Source: Simmondsia chinensis
Taxonomy: Eukaryota > Streptophyta > Magnoliopsida > Caryophyllales > Simmondsiaceae
Direction of reading: 5' to 3'
NCBI GenBank assembly: GCA_018398585.1
Contig: JAGTTD010000009.1
Span: 13,645,193-13,709,192, forward strand
DNA: 64,000 nt
This document shows, piece after piece, positions 54,611-64,000 of the stretch (its first letter is position 1; the number at the start of each line of letters is the position of its first letter). The notes below the pieces were generated by a model, which was not told the DNA's origin, ran no database searches, and saw only the letters and a program-made list of their open reading frames with translations. The translations under genes were made by a program, and so were the position numbers.

Positions 54611-55243
54611 ATGGCAAGCACTTACCCCAATCCCATAAAGAAGGATCCCAGACCAGCTGTACCCTACACTGTGCCGATAACTCACTCACCGTTCACGTCC
54701 CGAATTCTATCGGCTCCCGTGAGGAAGGCCAAAATCCCAAACATCGATTTATTCAACGGAACTCAGGACCCAGAAGACCACTTGACCGGATTCATGGCAC
54801 GAATGTACTTACAAGATGTGGGGGAGGACATTTGGTGCAAGTGTTTTCCTGCCACCTTAAAAGGGGTTGCACAGAATTGGTTTGCCTCCCTTCCTAATTC
54901 GTCTGTGGACAGTTTTACGGAGCTTTCTGAGAGATTCGCTCAGCACTTTGTTAGCAACAAGCGAAGAAGAAAGACAGCGGCACACCTTCTCAAGTTACAG
55001 CAGCATAATGTCGAATCCTTAAGGAGTTATGTGAAACGATTCACGTGGGCTATGATTGATGTCGCCATCTTATCTGATGAAACGACTATCACCGCCTTCA
55101 TCAATGGATTGCAGAACTCCAACTTTAAATTCGCACTGGTAAAGGGGCTGCCCGCGACCGTTGACCAGCTATGGCAAAAAGCCAACAAGTATATCCTAGC
55201 AGAGGATCTCATGCTGGTAACGCCTAGGGCCAAAGTAGCTTAG
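54611..55243 (+). CDS. gag: Gag of element I
   Basis: The frame of 210 residues starts MASTYPNPIKKDPRPAVPYT at the first ATG after the leader that reads through the domain. The retrotransposon Gag core is clear: KIPNIDLFNGTQDPEDHLTG, CFPATLKGVAQNWFASLP, FTELSERFAQHFVSNKRRRK, LQQHNVESLRSYVKRFTWAM, then TITAFINGLQN. It ends with a TAG at 55243, before the zinc-binding part, which lies in the next frame. It would assemble element particles in the cytoplasm. It is the best preserved protein of element I. Confidence 0.85.
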   Translation: MASTYPNPIKKDPRPAVPYTVPITHSPFTSRILSAPVRKAKIPNIDLFNGTQDPEDHLTGFMARMYLQDVGEDIWCKCFPATLKGVAQNWFASLPNSSVDSFTELSERFAQHFVSNKRRRKTAAHLLKLQQHNVESLRSYVKRFTWAMIDVAILSDETTITAFINGLQNSNFKFALVKGLPATVDQLWQKANKYILAEDLMLVTPRAKVA

Positions 55244-55978
55244 ACATCTTTAGGATCAAAGGATAACCCCAGGCAGCCCCAAGGTAACATCCGGCCGGCC
55301 AGAAGGCCAGCACCTGTCTTTAGAACTCAAAACCGATAGACCGCAGCCCATCAGCTTTTGGAGGTAAAAGACAAGGGGCTGCCCAAAAACCGAGACTCTG
55401 CCCCTTCTGGGGACGGCAAAGCAATGTGGTGCTCGTTCCATCAGGTCACTACCCATGACACGTCAAACTGCCGGGCCTTGGACTTCCGCCTCAAGGAAGC
55501 CGAGCGTACTGGTCAGTGGGAAGAATATGCCATGCTAAAGAGAATGAAGATTGGGAAAGGCCAGGTAGCCGATGAGGGCGGAAAAGGTCCTGGGAATACA
55601 ATGGCCAAGGTCATTGCTACCATTGCCCCAAGACATGCTCTCCCCTCACCAAAAGAAGGAGCAAAGGTCACAAAGGGAGAAATGGACACTGCTCGGAACG
55701 CGCCCTGGTGCATCAGCTTCACTAAAGAGGATGCACAAAGAATAGAGTCACTACAAGAGGACCCCCTCGTCATTACCGCCGACATTTGCAAACACACGGT
55801 ATGCAGAATACTGATCGACCAGGGTAGTTCTGCAGACATTCTATTCTTAGAATGCTACAACATAATGGGAATACCGCTTAGTGAGCTCGTACCAGCACCA
55901 TACCCCGTCGTGGGCTTCACAGGGGCGCCCATTCTGCCACGGGGTAAAATAACGTTGTCCTTCCTTTTTAGGAACTAA
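55244..55978 (+). pseudogene. Gag C-terminus and aspartic protease of element I
   Basis: The open part starts near 55358 and includes WCSFHQVTTHDTSNCRAL, a CxxH...H...C zinc-binding variant common in Tat Gag. A linker follows, then the protease: VCRILIDQGSSADILFLECY, where DQGSSADIL is the catalytic Asp motif, then GFTGAPILPRGKITLSF. A stop at 55978 ends the frame before the protease tail, which resumes at 56045 in another frame (AILGRPSLNRLKAVVSTYH). It would mature the polyprotein. Confidence 0.82.
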
Positions 55979-57279
55979 AACGAGCAGTGAACGGTTAAGA
56001 TAGAGTTCCTCGTTATTAACGCTCTTTCTTCCTACAACGCGATCTTGGGAAGACCCTCCCTAAACCGTTTAAAGGCTGTGGTATCTACATACCATCTAGC
56101 AATGAAGTTTGAGGCAGATACTGGGGACATCGTGATGATACGAGGAAGGTATGGCACATTTTCAGAATATTACCATACTTACTCTAATCTGGCTGTAATG
56201 GCAGCCGAACCTCTTCAGCCCAGCTCGCCTCCGAAAAAGCCTTTTCTTCCTCCACCCTTGGAAAAGTATGAGTTGGAACCGGATGTTACACCTATCTGGG
56301 CACTTCACTCCCTCGGCATCTGTGTGAGGAGATTGGCGAACTTTTGAGGCAATACTGAGACGTTTTCGCGTTTGCCGCAAAGGAAATGCCAGGAATACCG
56401 CCCGAAGTGATCACTCACCAGCTTAACGTCCGTAATAACAAGGCGCCCGTTAAACAACGAAGCTGCAGCTTTTGTATAGAACGTAACGATGTTATTAAAA
56501 CCGAGATGGAAAAGCTATCCCAGGCCGGGTTTATACGGGACTTGTTATACCCCGAGTGGCTGGCCAACGTGGTATTAGTAAAAAAGTCTAATGGAAGCTG
56601 GAGGATGTGTGTGGATTTCATGGATCTCAACAAAGCCTGCCCAAAGGACTCTTATCCCCTGCCCAAAATAGACAGGTTGGTAGATTCAACGGCGGGTTGC
56701 GAGCTAAGTTTCATGGATGCCTTTTCAGGGTACCATCAGATTCAAATGCATGCGGCCGATGAAGAGAAAACGGCCTTCATCACAGCAGAAGGAACATACT
56801 GCTACAAAGTAATGCCGTTTGGGCTCAAGAATGCAGGAGCTACCTATCAACGGCTGTTGAACAAGGTCTTTGCTCCGCAAATAGGACACAACATGGAGGT
56901 CTATGTGGATGACATGATAGTTAAGTCAAAACATAAGTTGGAGCATGTTTTTGACTTAAGAGAAGCCTTAGAAGCACTTCGAAAATAACGCATGAAGTTG
57001 AACCCGGAGAAATGTTCGTTTGTTGTACCAGACAGCAAGTTCCTAGGCTTTATTGTAAGTTCTCGAGGGATCGAAGCAAACCCCAGGAAGGTACAGGCCA
57101 TACTTGACCTGAGACCTCCCCGCTGCCCTAAGGATGTGCAGAAACTTGCTGGCTACATGGCTTCGCTCAACCGGTTCATTAGCCGGGCTGCAGAAAAGGC
57201 TTTACCATTTTTTAAGATACTACGAGGGAACAACCTTTTCTCTGGAATGAGGAATGCGCACGCGCTTTCGATCAATTGA
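55979..57279 (+). pseudogene. reverse transcriptase of element I
   Basis: After the protease tail (56000-56347, stop at 56347), RT runs from about 56386: FIRDLLYPEWLANVVLVKKS, GSWRMCVDFMDLNKACPKDS, MDAFSGYHQIQMHAADEEKT, CYKVMPFGLKNAGATYQRLL, and the active site MEVYVDDMIVKSKHKLEH. After one stop at 56988, MKLNPEKCSFVVPDSKFLGF and the connection domain follow to 57240, where a frameshift occurs. The core from 56386 to 56988 is open and its catalytic residues are intact. It copies element RNA into DNA. Confidence 0.88.
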
Positions 57280-57700
57280 AGAAGCATTTAAGGTACCTCC
57301 CTGTGATCACCTCTCCTGAAACGAATGAAAAGCTGGGTCTCTACCTGGCCATTTCAGGAAACACTACAAGCGCGGTATTGATAGCGGACCGGCAAGGATA
57401 GCAGCTCCCGATCTACTTCGTAAACCAAACTCTCAAAGATCCAGAAAAGAGGTATCCTACTATTAAAAAAACCGCCCTAGCTCTGGTCACTGTGGCGCGT
57501 AAGCCGACCTTACTTTCAGTCTCACGAGGTCACGGTACTCACTAACCTTCCGCTCAAGAAGTTGCTCTCAAAGTTGGATTGTTCAGGGCGAATGCTTAAG
57601 TGGGCGGTTGAGCTTTCTGAGTATGACATACACTATCAACCTCAAAGAGCTATTAAGGCCCAAGCTTTAGCTGACATCCTGGTAGAATGCGACTTTAGAA
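57240..57700 (+). pseudogene. RNase H of element I
   Basis: In a shifted frame: NEECARAFDQLKKHLRYLPV, LGLYLAISGNTTSAVLIADR, a stop at about 57400, then PIYFVNQTLKDPEKRYPTIK. Another frameshift near 57500 precedes SKLDCSGRMLKWAVELSEYD and RAIKAQALADILVECDF, the tether end. Family knowledge: it degrades the RNA strand. The first domain is broken in at least three places. Confidence 0.78.
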
Positions 57701-58452
57701 TTGAAATACCTGAACTAACGGAAACCCTTGAAGAGATGTCTATCTGGAAGGTATTTGTTGACGGATCTGCAAACTCAGAAGGCCATGGTGCAGGCATAGA
57801 GTTGATAAACCCAGAAGGAAAGCGTGCGGAATACGCGGTGAGGTTACACTTTGAAGCGACTCACAATGAGATCGAGTACGAGGCGCTATTGCTCGGTATG
57901 GATTTTGCTAAGGCTGCAGGGGCGACTCGTCTGGAGGCTTATAGCAATTCAGAGTTAGTGGTGATCCAAGTTACGGGAAGCTACGGGGTCAAAGAACCTC
58001 ACTTGTCCCAATACCTGGAATTGGTTCAAGCCAAGGTCACTGAATTCCAAGATTTCAGGGTACAGGGCATTTCCCAGGAAAGTAATCACCGTGCGGATGA
58101 ACTAAGCCGCCTGGCTAGCACTGGAAGTAAGAATCCGACCGAACGTATTCATACTCACGAATCCAATGTTAAATACGTGGATCAGGCGGCGCCCATGGAT
58201 GTGATGCAAGTACAACGAGAGGATGGGTGGATGCCCCCGATTCTGGACTTCATCCTTCACGGTAAGGAGCCCACGGACAAAATCGAAGCTCGAAGGCTGA
58301 GAAGGCGGGCGGTACGCTTTACAATAATCAATCAGCAGCTCTACAAAAGGTCATTCATACATCCCTTGCTGAAATGTCTAACACAGGAGGAAGGAGATTA
58401 CGTCCTAAGAGAAATTCACGAAGGAATCTGTGGAGTTCACATTGGAAAGTGA
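57701..58452 (+). pseudogene. archaeal-type RNase H and integrase zinc region of element I
   Basis: WKVFVDGSANSEGHGAGIEL, then THNEIEYEALLLGMDFAKAA, AYSNSELVVIQVTGSYGVKE and NHRADELSRLAST: a full second RNase H with D, E, N (for D) and D at the catalytic places. This extra domain is the Tat hallmark. The same frame continues into the integrase N-terminus (EIHEGICGVHIGK) and stops at 58452 inside the HHCC region. Confidence 0.85.
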
Positions 58453-59462
58453 GCCCTTGATGGAATGGCATTAAGGGCAGGATACTTTTGGCCTACCCTG
58501 TGGAAGGACGCTGGCACACTTGTACGAAAATGTGACAAATGCCAAAGATTTGCACCGCTCATCCGTGCTCCCGTCGCGCCACTACAACCCATTGTTGACC
58601 CCATACCCTTCGATCAATGGGGAATGGACATCTTAGGTCCTTTTCCCTTAGCCAGCGGGCAGAGGAATTTCTTGATAGTGGCCGTAGACTACTTTAGTGG
58701 GTAGAGGCTGAGGCGGTAGCTCGGATTACAGATAACGCGACCCGACAGTTTCTATGGAAGAACGTCATTACGTGCTTTGGAATCCCCAGGGTCGTTTTCA
58801 CTGATAACGGGACACAATTAGACTCGCCATGGTTCCGAACATACTGTCTGCGCATGGATATTGCTCTCCATTTCACGTCCGTTGCTTACCCTTAGAGCAA
58901 CGGGAAAGCCGAGGCTGAAAACAAGCAAATACTCAATGGGCTTCGAAGGAGGCTGGACAAAGCTAAGGGAAGATGGGTGGAAGAGTTATCTAGCGTGCTA
59001 TGGGTCCACCGCACGATTTACCGCGTAGCTACCGGAGAAACCCCGTTCATGCTGACTTATGGTGCTGAGGCGGTAATCCCAGTGGAAGTAGGAGAGCTTA
59101 ATTACCGCATACAACACAACGATCACCTGCGCAACGAAGACCAATGAAGGTGCGCTCTGGACTTGGTGGATGAAGTCAGAGAGGATGCCCTTCTTCGGAA
59201 AGTAGCCCAAAAGCAACGAATATCTCAATATTACAATAAACACCTGAGGATAAGAAGCTTGGAAGTGGGGGACTTAGCCCTGTGACGAGCCAACACCATG
59301 GCCCAAGGGATAGGTGCCGGTAAGGTAGCGGCGAATTGGGAAGGGCCCTACCGTGTGACTCAGAAGTTGGGGGAAGGAAGTTACAAGTTAGAACGCATGG
59401 ATGGTTCCCAAGTACCCTGAGTCTGAAATATCAAAAATCTCAAAAAGTATTATGTATAGCAT
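58453..59462 (+). pseudogene. integrase of element I
   Basis: From 58465: AGYFWPTLWKDAGTLVRKCD and KCQRF complete the zinc region. FDQWGMDILGPFPLASGQRN gives the first catalytic Asp. A stop at 58704 and shifts follow. FTDNGTQLDSPW near 58800 gives the second Asp, and [20 protein letters not shown] near 58905 the Glu. [20 protein letters not shown] and [11 protein letters not shown] follow, then the C-terminal part GPYRVTQKLGEGSYKLERMD near 59345. All three catalytic acids remain but in different frames. Confidence 0.85.
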
Positions 59463-59877
59463 GGTAAGTTGTAAAGAGCTTACATAAGATATTAGGGCAC
59501 GGTGGAAAGCACCGTGTGGGTTGTATCTTAGAAGAAATAGGACGGCACCCCACATACATAAATAAAGTGTGCGTTCTTAAAAATTACTCTATGATATCTC
59601 ATTCTAAGGTATGACAAGTTAGGCTTATTGAAGAGCACAATTCAAAGAAGGGTAACGAAATGCAATAAACCACATATGATCATCGATTATAATAAAACAC
59701 ACATTTGGTAGGGGAACAGAGGAACTCCTGCCTCTAGGTGTACTATGTACAAATATACATATAAGCCAAAAAGTGAGGGGTTACAACAAAAAGGGGCACC
59801 CCCTCACGTTCTCTTTACATTTACAACAAAAAAGGAAAGGGGAAGGAAAGAGCAAAAGCTAAAATTAAGATCTAAGC
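59463..59877. other. spacer between integrase and antisense gene (I)
   Basis: No credible frame. It should contain the 3' end of the antisense transcript on the minus strand. 'gcacggtggaaagcaccgtgtg' (about 59496) is a short foldback. Confidence 0.35.
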
Positions 59878-60179
59878 CTAACCGCCACTAGCACCTCCCC
59901 GGGAGCGAATGATCTCTTGACGAAGCTGGTCTGCCGTCTGCTGGAGAGATTCACGGCTGAGCTGAGGATGGCTGCGAGCTAAGCGTCGTGCAAATGGTGA
60001 TAGGCCCGAGGAAAAACCCTCCCAATAAAAGGTACTCATTGACGAACAAAATTCGAAACTTTCCCTGAACCGAGAAACCGCCTCTGCAGCCTCTATCCGG
60101 GCATGTTGAGCCTCGGTAAGAAGCATCTGTGACCTTGTCTGCTAGGAAGATAGTTCCTCTTGCAGCTTCTGAAAGCCTT

Positions 60180-60345
60180 CCCTCAGTCCCTGAGCTTCAA
60201 CGGCTAGCGCTTCTTTCTCCTCCCTCAGCTTGCCAACGTCATCCTTTAAGCCCTGAGCTTCGACCGCCAGTGCATATTTCTCCTCCCTCAACTTGCCAAC
60301 ATCATCCTTTAAGCCCTGAGATTCAACCGCCAGCATCTCCTTCTC
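60180..60345 (-). repeat. 63-base repeats encoding the coiled coil (I)
   Basis: Three units. TTGCCAACGTCATCCTTTAA and its near-copy are exactly 63 bases apart (tgccaac at 60231 and 60294). Each unit encodes 21 residues, three heptads, so copy number can change without breaking frame or coil phase. Confidence 0.85.
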
Positions 60346-60513
60346 CCTCTCTATCCTCAATATGGACCTAGCCTGCTCCTCCTTTTCTTCTTCTGCCCTT
60401 TGCACCGCCTCAACTGCCTTCCTATTCTCCTCCCTTAACCGGGTCAGCTCCTGCGTGGAGGCTTCCTGTTCATGAAACCACCCTAAGGCCATAGCAGCAG
60501 ACAGGGAGCTGAC

Positions 60514-60583
60514 CTGAAAAAGAAATTACCAAAGCATGTATTTAATGTGATAAATAACTCAAGGTATAGGAAGCGGTGTTTAC
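60514..60583 (-). other. intron 2 of the antisense gene (I)
   Basis: On the minus strand CTTAG|GTAAACACC to TTTTTCAG|GTCAGC, 70 bases. It is the counterpart of 45675-45745 in B. Confidence 0.6.
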
Positions 60584-61616
60584 CTAAGCAACGCAGGTAG
60601 CTACCGTGTTGCTAGTCACAACTTGCGGGTCTCCAGAAGAAAGAACTGTCAAGGCAGTGCGCTGAATTGCACTAACGCTTTGACGAGGGGAAAGGCAGGC
60701 AGAATCCTCAAATCGTGCACCTTCACCATCAGGAGTTCCCTCTTCTCTATGAACCTCCCTTTGAGGCTCGGGAGGGATGCCCGCAAAATCATCGGAGGTG
60801 GTGAGGTCTATGTGAAACAAGCGAAGAAGGTTGTCATCTATTTGCACGTCATGCCTCACATCTACTGCTGCCTCGTGGGGCGATCCTGGTAGTGAATACG
60901 AGGCCCTAACAGGGGACCCTCCTCTTAGAGGCATAGGGGCTGGCATTACCGTCTCTACCAATGACAGTTCCGGTGCCACTGTCGGCACTTCCAAAGGTCT
61001 CCCCCCTTCTTCCTCCCTTTCCGACTGTAGGTCTACATCTGCCCCTACTCCCGGAGCCTGAGCTGGTGGACCACTCGCTGGTGTGGCAAGAGTTGGAGGG
61101 GGTTCATCCACGGTCACTCCCGACAAGGGGACGGTAACTGCAGGCGTAACACCGGGCCTCCCCTCCACAAAAAATTCGGTTGTCGAGGCATCCCTAGGAT
61201 GGGGCACGGCTGACGCTCTGCCATCCCCTGGATGGGGCATGGAAGTATGCACTTCCTGACCACTTGGAGTTGAAGAAAACCCCCCAGCGGCCGGGGACGC
61301 TTGGACTATGGGTATTCCAGAGACGACTTCTTGCAGAGTGGGCGCATCAAAACTGCCGCCTAAAGCAGGAGCCTTCCCCTGTGACTTCTCGGACCACGTG
61401 ACCTTCTTAGGAAGTCCCCTTCTTCCTCGACAACCATCCTCTTACTTCTCCTGACGGTTTTCTTACCTACACCCTCACCCCCTCCTCCCTCAGCAACCGT
61501 CCTCTTACCTTCCTTGGCGGTTTTCTTACCTTCACCCTCACCCCTTCGCCTCTTTTTTCTCTGCTCCTCACGGCAGGACTCCGTGAGTGCCACAATGTCA
61601 ACGTCGGCCTCTGGTC

Positions 61617-61709
61617 CTGGAAAGAAATAATTAAGCAGCCAAGATAGAATTATTAAGAGGCGGTATAAACCAAAAAGAAAAACTTTCCCACCCCCAGAGA
61701 GTTACTCAC
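61617..61709 (-). other. intron 1 of the antisense gene (I)
   Basis: On the minus strand GGCGGT|GAGTAACT-type donor (exon ends at 61710, intron starts GTGAGT) to TTTCCAG|GACCAG, 93 bases. The position matches the introns in A and B. Confidence 0.65.
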
Positions 61710-62523
61710 CGCTAACCGGCCGGGCGCATAAGCCTGCCCGGATCAAAACTTGCTCTTGGCAGAACACTTCTTTGGTAGCGAGGTACCGTGCACCCAAATC
61801 CCTCTCAAAGTATCGAACTACCTCCTTATCTAAGTTAGATAGCTCGTCCGCTGAGGGGATGCTACACTTATTCAGTGGAGTCTAGTAATGAAGAATGCCG
61901 AGGGGATAAGGAGGCTTAACCCAAACGAACCTGTTCTGCCAAAAGTTCATCTTTGAGGGGTTGAGCTCTACAAACTTAATCCCGCTCTTCCCCTCAAAGC
62001 TGACAATGCCTTTATGTTGCTTGGCTCTAAATAAAAAATCAAAACTACGGGTAGAGGGAATTAATCCTGCCACAAAACAAGTAAGAAGGAAACCGTAAAT
62101 ATTACGGAAACCGTTGGGGGTAATTTGGCTGGGGCATACCTAGTATTGTCTAAAAACCCACTCCAGGATAGGCGGCAAGGGAAATCACAAGCTGGCATCC
62201 AAGGAGTCCATGCTAACAGGAAAAAATTAAGGGGAACAAGGGTATAAAATATTGTCGCTCTCCCTGGGACCAACGACCTCATAATCATTTGGGAAAAAAT
62301 ATCTTTCTCGAAATTTTTTCATCCCCTCTACCGTAGCTAAAGAGGATACAAGGCTTCCTAGGGGTAGAGCCGCGGCTGTGTCAGGATATTGAGCCCGAAC
62401 GGCCATTTCCTCAGGTGACGTTGGGGATGAGGGAGCCAATTGAGATAACGGCTCCACCATCATTCCCTCATCAGAAGATGCTCCTCCACCACGACCTGGA
62501 TGTCCACTGCCCTGCTGCACCAT

Positions 62524-63014
62524 TTTGGAGCCATTTAACTAGTTCAAAAAGAAAAAGGGCAAAATAGAGAAAAAGAGTTAGAAAGGGATCTTACCCAAGT
62601 AAAGGGCGGAAGTCCCACCAAAGTTTCCCGTTGGTAGGGCGGGGCGTTAGTGTCAGGAGTCAACAAAGCACTCTCGGGACCAGGCCAACATGTGGAGAGA
62701 GAAATAGACTGGTCAAAAAACACCCCCGCCTCCCCAGGACAAATGGCATGATAGCCGGCAAGTAATGCGTTAAGGTCATCGATGAGCTGGGGTTCCAGCT
62801 CGATGCCTTCATCAAGCCCTTCCATGGGGACCTCAAGCTCCACCAGGGGAACCTTGGATTCCACTGTGGAAGTCCCAACAAGGAGTTATTACCTGTCAAA
62901 CGAAGGGCGAAAACAGAGGGGGGGGGGGGGGGGGGGGGACCTAGAAAGCATTTCGAAAGTAGTAAGAAAACAAGTAAATACCTTTGAATCGTCAAGAAAA
63001 TAAGGGGAAGTCAT
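62524..63014 (-). other. possible 5' exons of the antisense gene (I)
   Basis: On the minus strand an ATG at 63014 begins MTSPYFLDDSK, followed by GTATTTAC. After the poly-C run an acceptor-like TTTGACAG precedes a frame at 62864-62560 (MESKVPLVELEVPMEGLDEG, then YHAICPGEAGVFFDQ) that ends at a GTAAGATC. This looks like one or two further exons or a short upstream frame. I do not recognise the protein. Confidence 0.35.
62918..62938 (+). repeat. poly-G homopolymer, 21 bases
   Basis: A run of 21 G; poly-C on the strand of the antisense gene, inside a candidate intron. Confidence 0.95.
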
Positions 63015-63182
63015 GATCGAAGGAGAGTTAGAGGGAGAAATGCAGAAACGAGGGCGAAATTTGCAGAGTAAAGATGAGGAAATGGAGAAATTAAGGCTTT
63101 CTCAGGGGTTTTATACCAAAAGAAAAAAAAAGGACAAGAGGAGAGAGAAAGCACCACGTGGAACAAACCCTCGGGTCTCGTG
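63015..63182. other. region upstream of the antisense gene (I)
   Basis: A purine-rich plus strand (CT-rich on the minus strand) as expected for a leader of the antisense transcript. CCACGTGG lies near 63154. Confidence 0.35.
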
Positions 63183-64000
63183 AGTACAGATTAGGCAGTT
63201 ATCCTTCACCTAACATAAAGGATCGCAGGCGGTTCGCTTTCACCTAACATGAAAGCCCACGATGTTCTAAGTCCCTTTAACAATGGGGGCTTGGGGTTTC
63301 TTGCTCGGGTTGAAGAAAGGGAGCAAGAAATGGTTAGGCATTCATCCTTCACCTGACGTGAAAGATCGTAGGCGGTTGGCTTTCAAGAAGGTGAAAGACC
63401 ACGGTGTTCTAAGTCCCCTTAACAATGGGGGGTTGGGATTTCTTGCTCAGGTTGAAGAAAGGGAGCAAGAAATAGTTGGATGGTTATTCTTCACCTGACG
63501 TGAAGGGTCGCAGGCGGTTGACTTTCACCTAACGTGAAAGCCCACGATGTTCTAAGTCCCTTTAACAATGGGGGCTTTGTGTTTCTTGCTCAGGTTGAAA
63601 AAAGGAGCAAGAAATGGTTAGGCAGTTATCCTTCACCTGACGTGAAGGATAGCAGGCGGTTGGCTTTCACCTAACGTGAAAGCCCCCGGTGTTCTAAGTC
63701 CCTTTAACAATGGGGGCATGGGATTTCTTGCCCAGGTTGAAAAAAGGAGCAAGAAATGGTTAGGCAGTTATCCTTCACCTAACGAGAAGGATCGCAGGCG
63801 GTTGGCTTTCACCTAACGTGAAAGCCCACGGTGTTCTAAGTTCCTTCAACAATGGGGGCTTGGGATTTCTTGCTCAGGTTGAAGAAAGGGAGCAAGAAAG
63901 GGTTAGGCGGTTATCCTTCACCTGATGTGAAGGATCGCAGGCAATTGGCTTTGTCCTAATGGGAAAGCCCACGATGTTCTAACTCCCTTTAACGATGGGG
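63183..64000. repeat. tandem three-hairpin repeat array (element I)
   Basis: Nearly six units of about 142 bases, running off the window. Each has CCTTCAC-CTGAC-GTGAAGG; CTTTCAC-CTAAC-GTGAAAG; and a longer TTTCTTGCTC/GAGCAAGAAA stem around an AGGTTGAAGAAAGG-type loop. Read in the direction of the element, the first two share the CAC-CTAAC-GTG core with the arrays of A and B, while the outer stem pairs differ. Confidence 0.9.

Larger units (their letters stand above)
59878..62523 (-). pseudogene. antisense gene of element I (Transposase_28-like)
   Basis: Minus strand. The first clear ATG is at 62523 (MVQQGSGHPGRGGGASSDEG), leading to FRERYFFPNDYEVVGPRESD, then ITPNGFRNIYGFLLTCFVAG and SGIKFVELNPSKMNFWQNRF with stops between: the same putative gypsy-type domain as in A and B. 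Intron 1 is 61617-61709, intron 2 60514-60583. Exon 2 has a basic stretch (EEQRKKRRRGEGEGKKTAKE) and a long acidic/Pro-rich part. Exon 3 is a coiled coil with three 21-residue (63-base) repeats of GLKDDVGKLREEK type, one TAG near 60140, then FYWEGFSSGLSPFARRLARS and the end GGASGG. Function is unknown; the coiled coil suggests self-association. Confidence 0.75.
53699..64000 (+). mobile_element. element I: Tat-lineage Ty3/gypsy retrotransposon (right end outside)
   Basis: Order: 5' LTR (53699-54360), primer-site region, Gag, protease, RT, RNase H, aRNH, integrase (to about 59460), an antisense gene (62523 down to 59878) and a hairpin-repeat array that continues to the window edge. The extra aRNH and the antisense gene downstream of pol are features of the Tat lineage (Retand/Grande type). 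The 3' LTR is not in the window. Pol has several frameshifts and stops, so this copy is not autonomous now. Confidence 0.88.

Noticed and set aside
60129..60371. Plus-strand Pro/Ser-rich frame
   Set aside because: It is the complement of the coiled-coil exon of the antisense gene. Its repetitive look comes from the 63-base repeats.

Overview
This window is nuclear DNA of a flowering plant, most likely a eudicot, and it is almost entirely nested, decayed transposable elements. The evidence is plant-type Ty1/copia and Ty3/gypsy (Tat-lineage) polyproteins, tRNA-Met-type primer sites, hAT elements with 8-bp target duplications, a SINE with a 5S rRNA head, and AT-rich filler. I found no convincing single-copy host gene, tRNA gene or functional rRNA gene. 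Every coding region belongs to a mobile element or to cargo inside one, and nearly all carry stops or frameshifts.

Layout. 1-3634: copia and gypsy scraps in both orientations. 3635-6060: a minus-strand Tat-type gypsy pol remnant beside its LTR, with a 5S-headed SINE in the LTR. 6321-9283: a truncated hAT element with a dead transposase. 9284-11621: a copia tail and a 1.6-kb LTR. 11622-30324: the 3' end of a plus-strand gypsy element (integrase, polypurine tract) and its very long LTR, about 3.5 kb once insertions are removed. That LTR is split by three nested elements: A (14222-22175), D (22181-24759) and a nearly complete hAT (25726-28878). 30325-33484: a second, deleted copy of the long LTR holding two further LTR-element ends, E and F. 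E carries a PTB-like RRM reading frame. 33516-42202: copia element G, with perfect TSD AACCT and the short gypsy-like element H inside its 3' LTR. 42203-53341: a third long-LTR copy holding element B (42373-51264, perfect TSD ATACC). 53342-64000: the autonomous-type Tat element I (LTR, gag, protease, RT, RNase H, aRNH, integrase, antisense gene, hairpin repeats), which runs off the right edge.

A, B and I form the most interesting group. All three share a primer-site region of the GCGCCGTCTGTGGGAA type. All three carry, antisense to the element, a gene with a 'putative gypsy-type transposon' (Transposase_28-like) domain, a coiled-coil C-terminus and two small introns; the introns are in matching places in B and I. 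All three carry tandem repeats whose unit folds into several hairpins, with compensating stem changes around a constant CACCTAACGTG core. A and B have no gag or pol that I can see: they keep only LTRs, the antisense gene and the hairpin array, so they look like non-autonomous passengers of Tat elements such as I.

Relative age can be read from the nesting. The long-LTR elements are oldest. D, G and the hAT copies entered them, A then landed exactly at the edge of D, H landed in G, and B (near-equal LTR lengths, perfect TSD) looks among the youngest.
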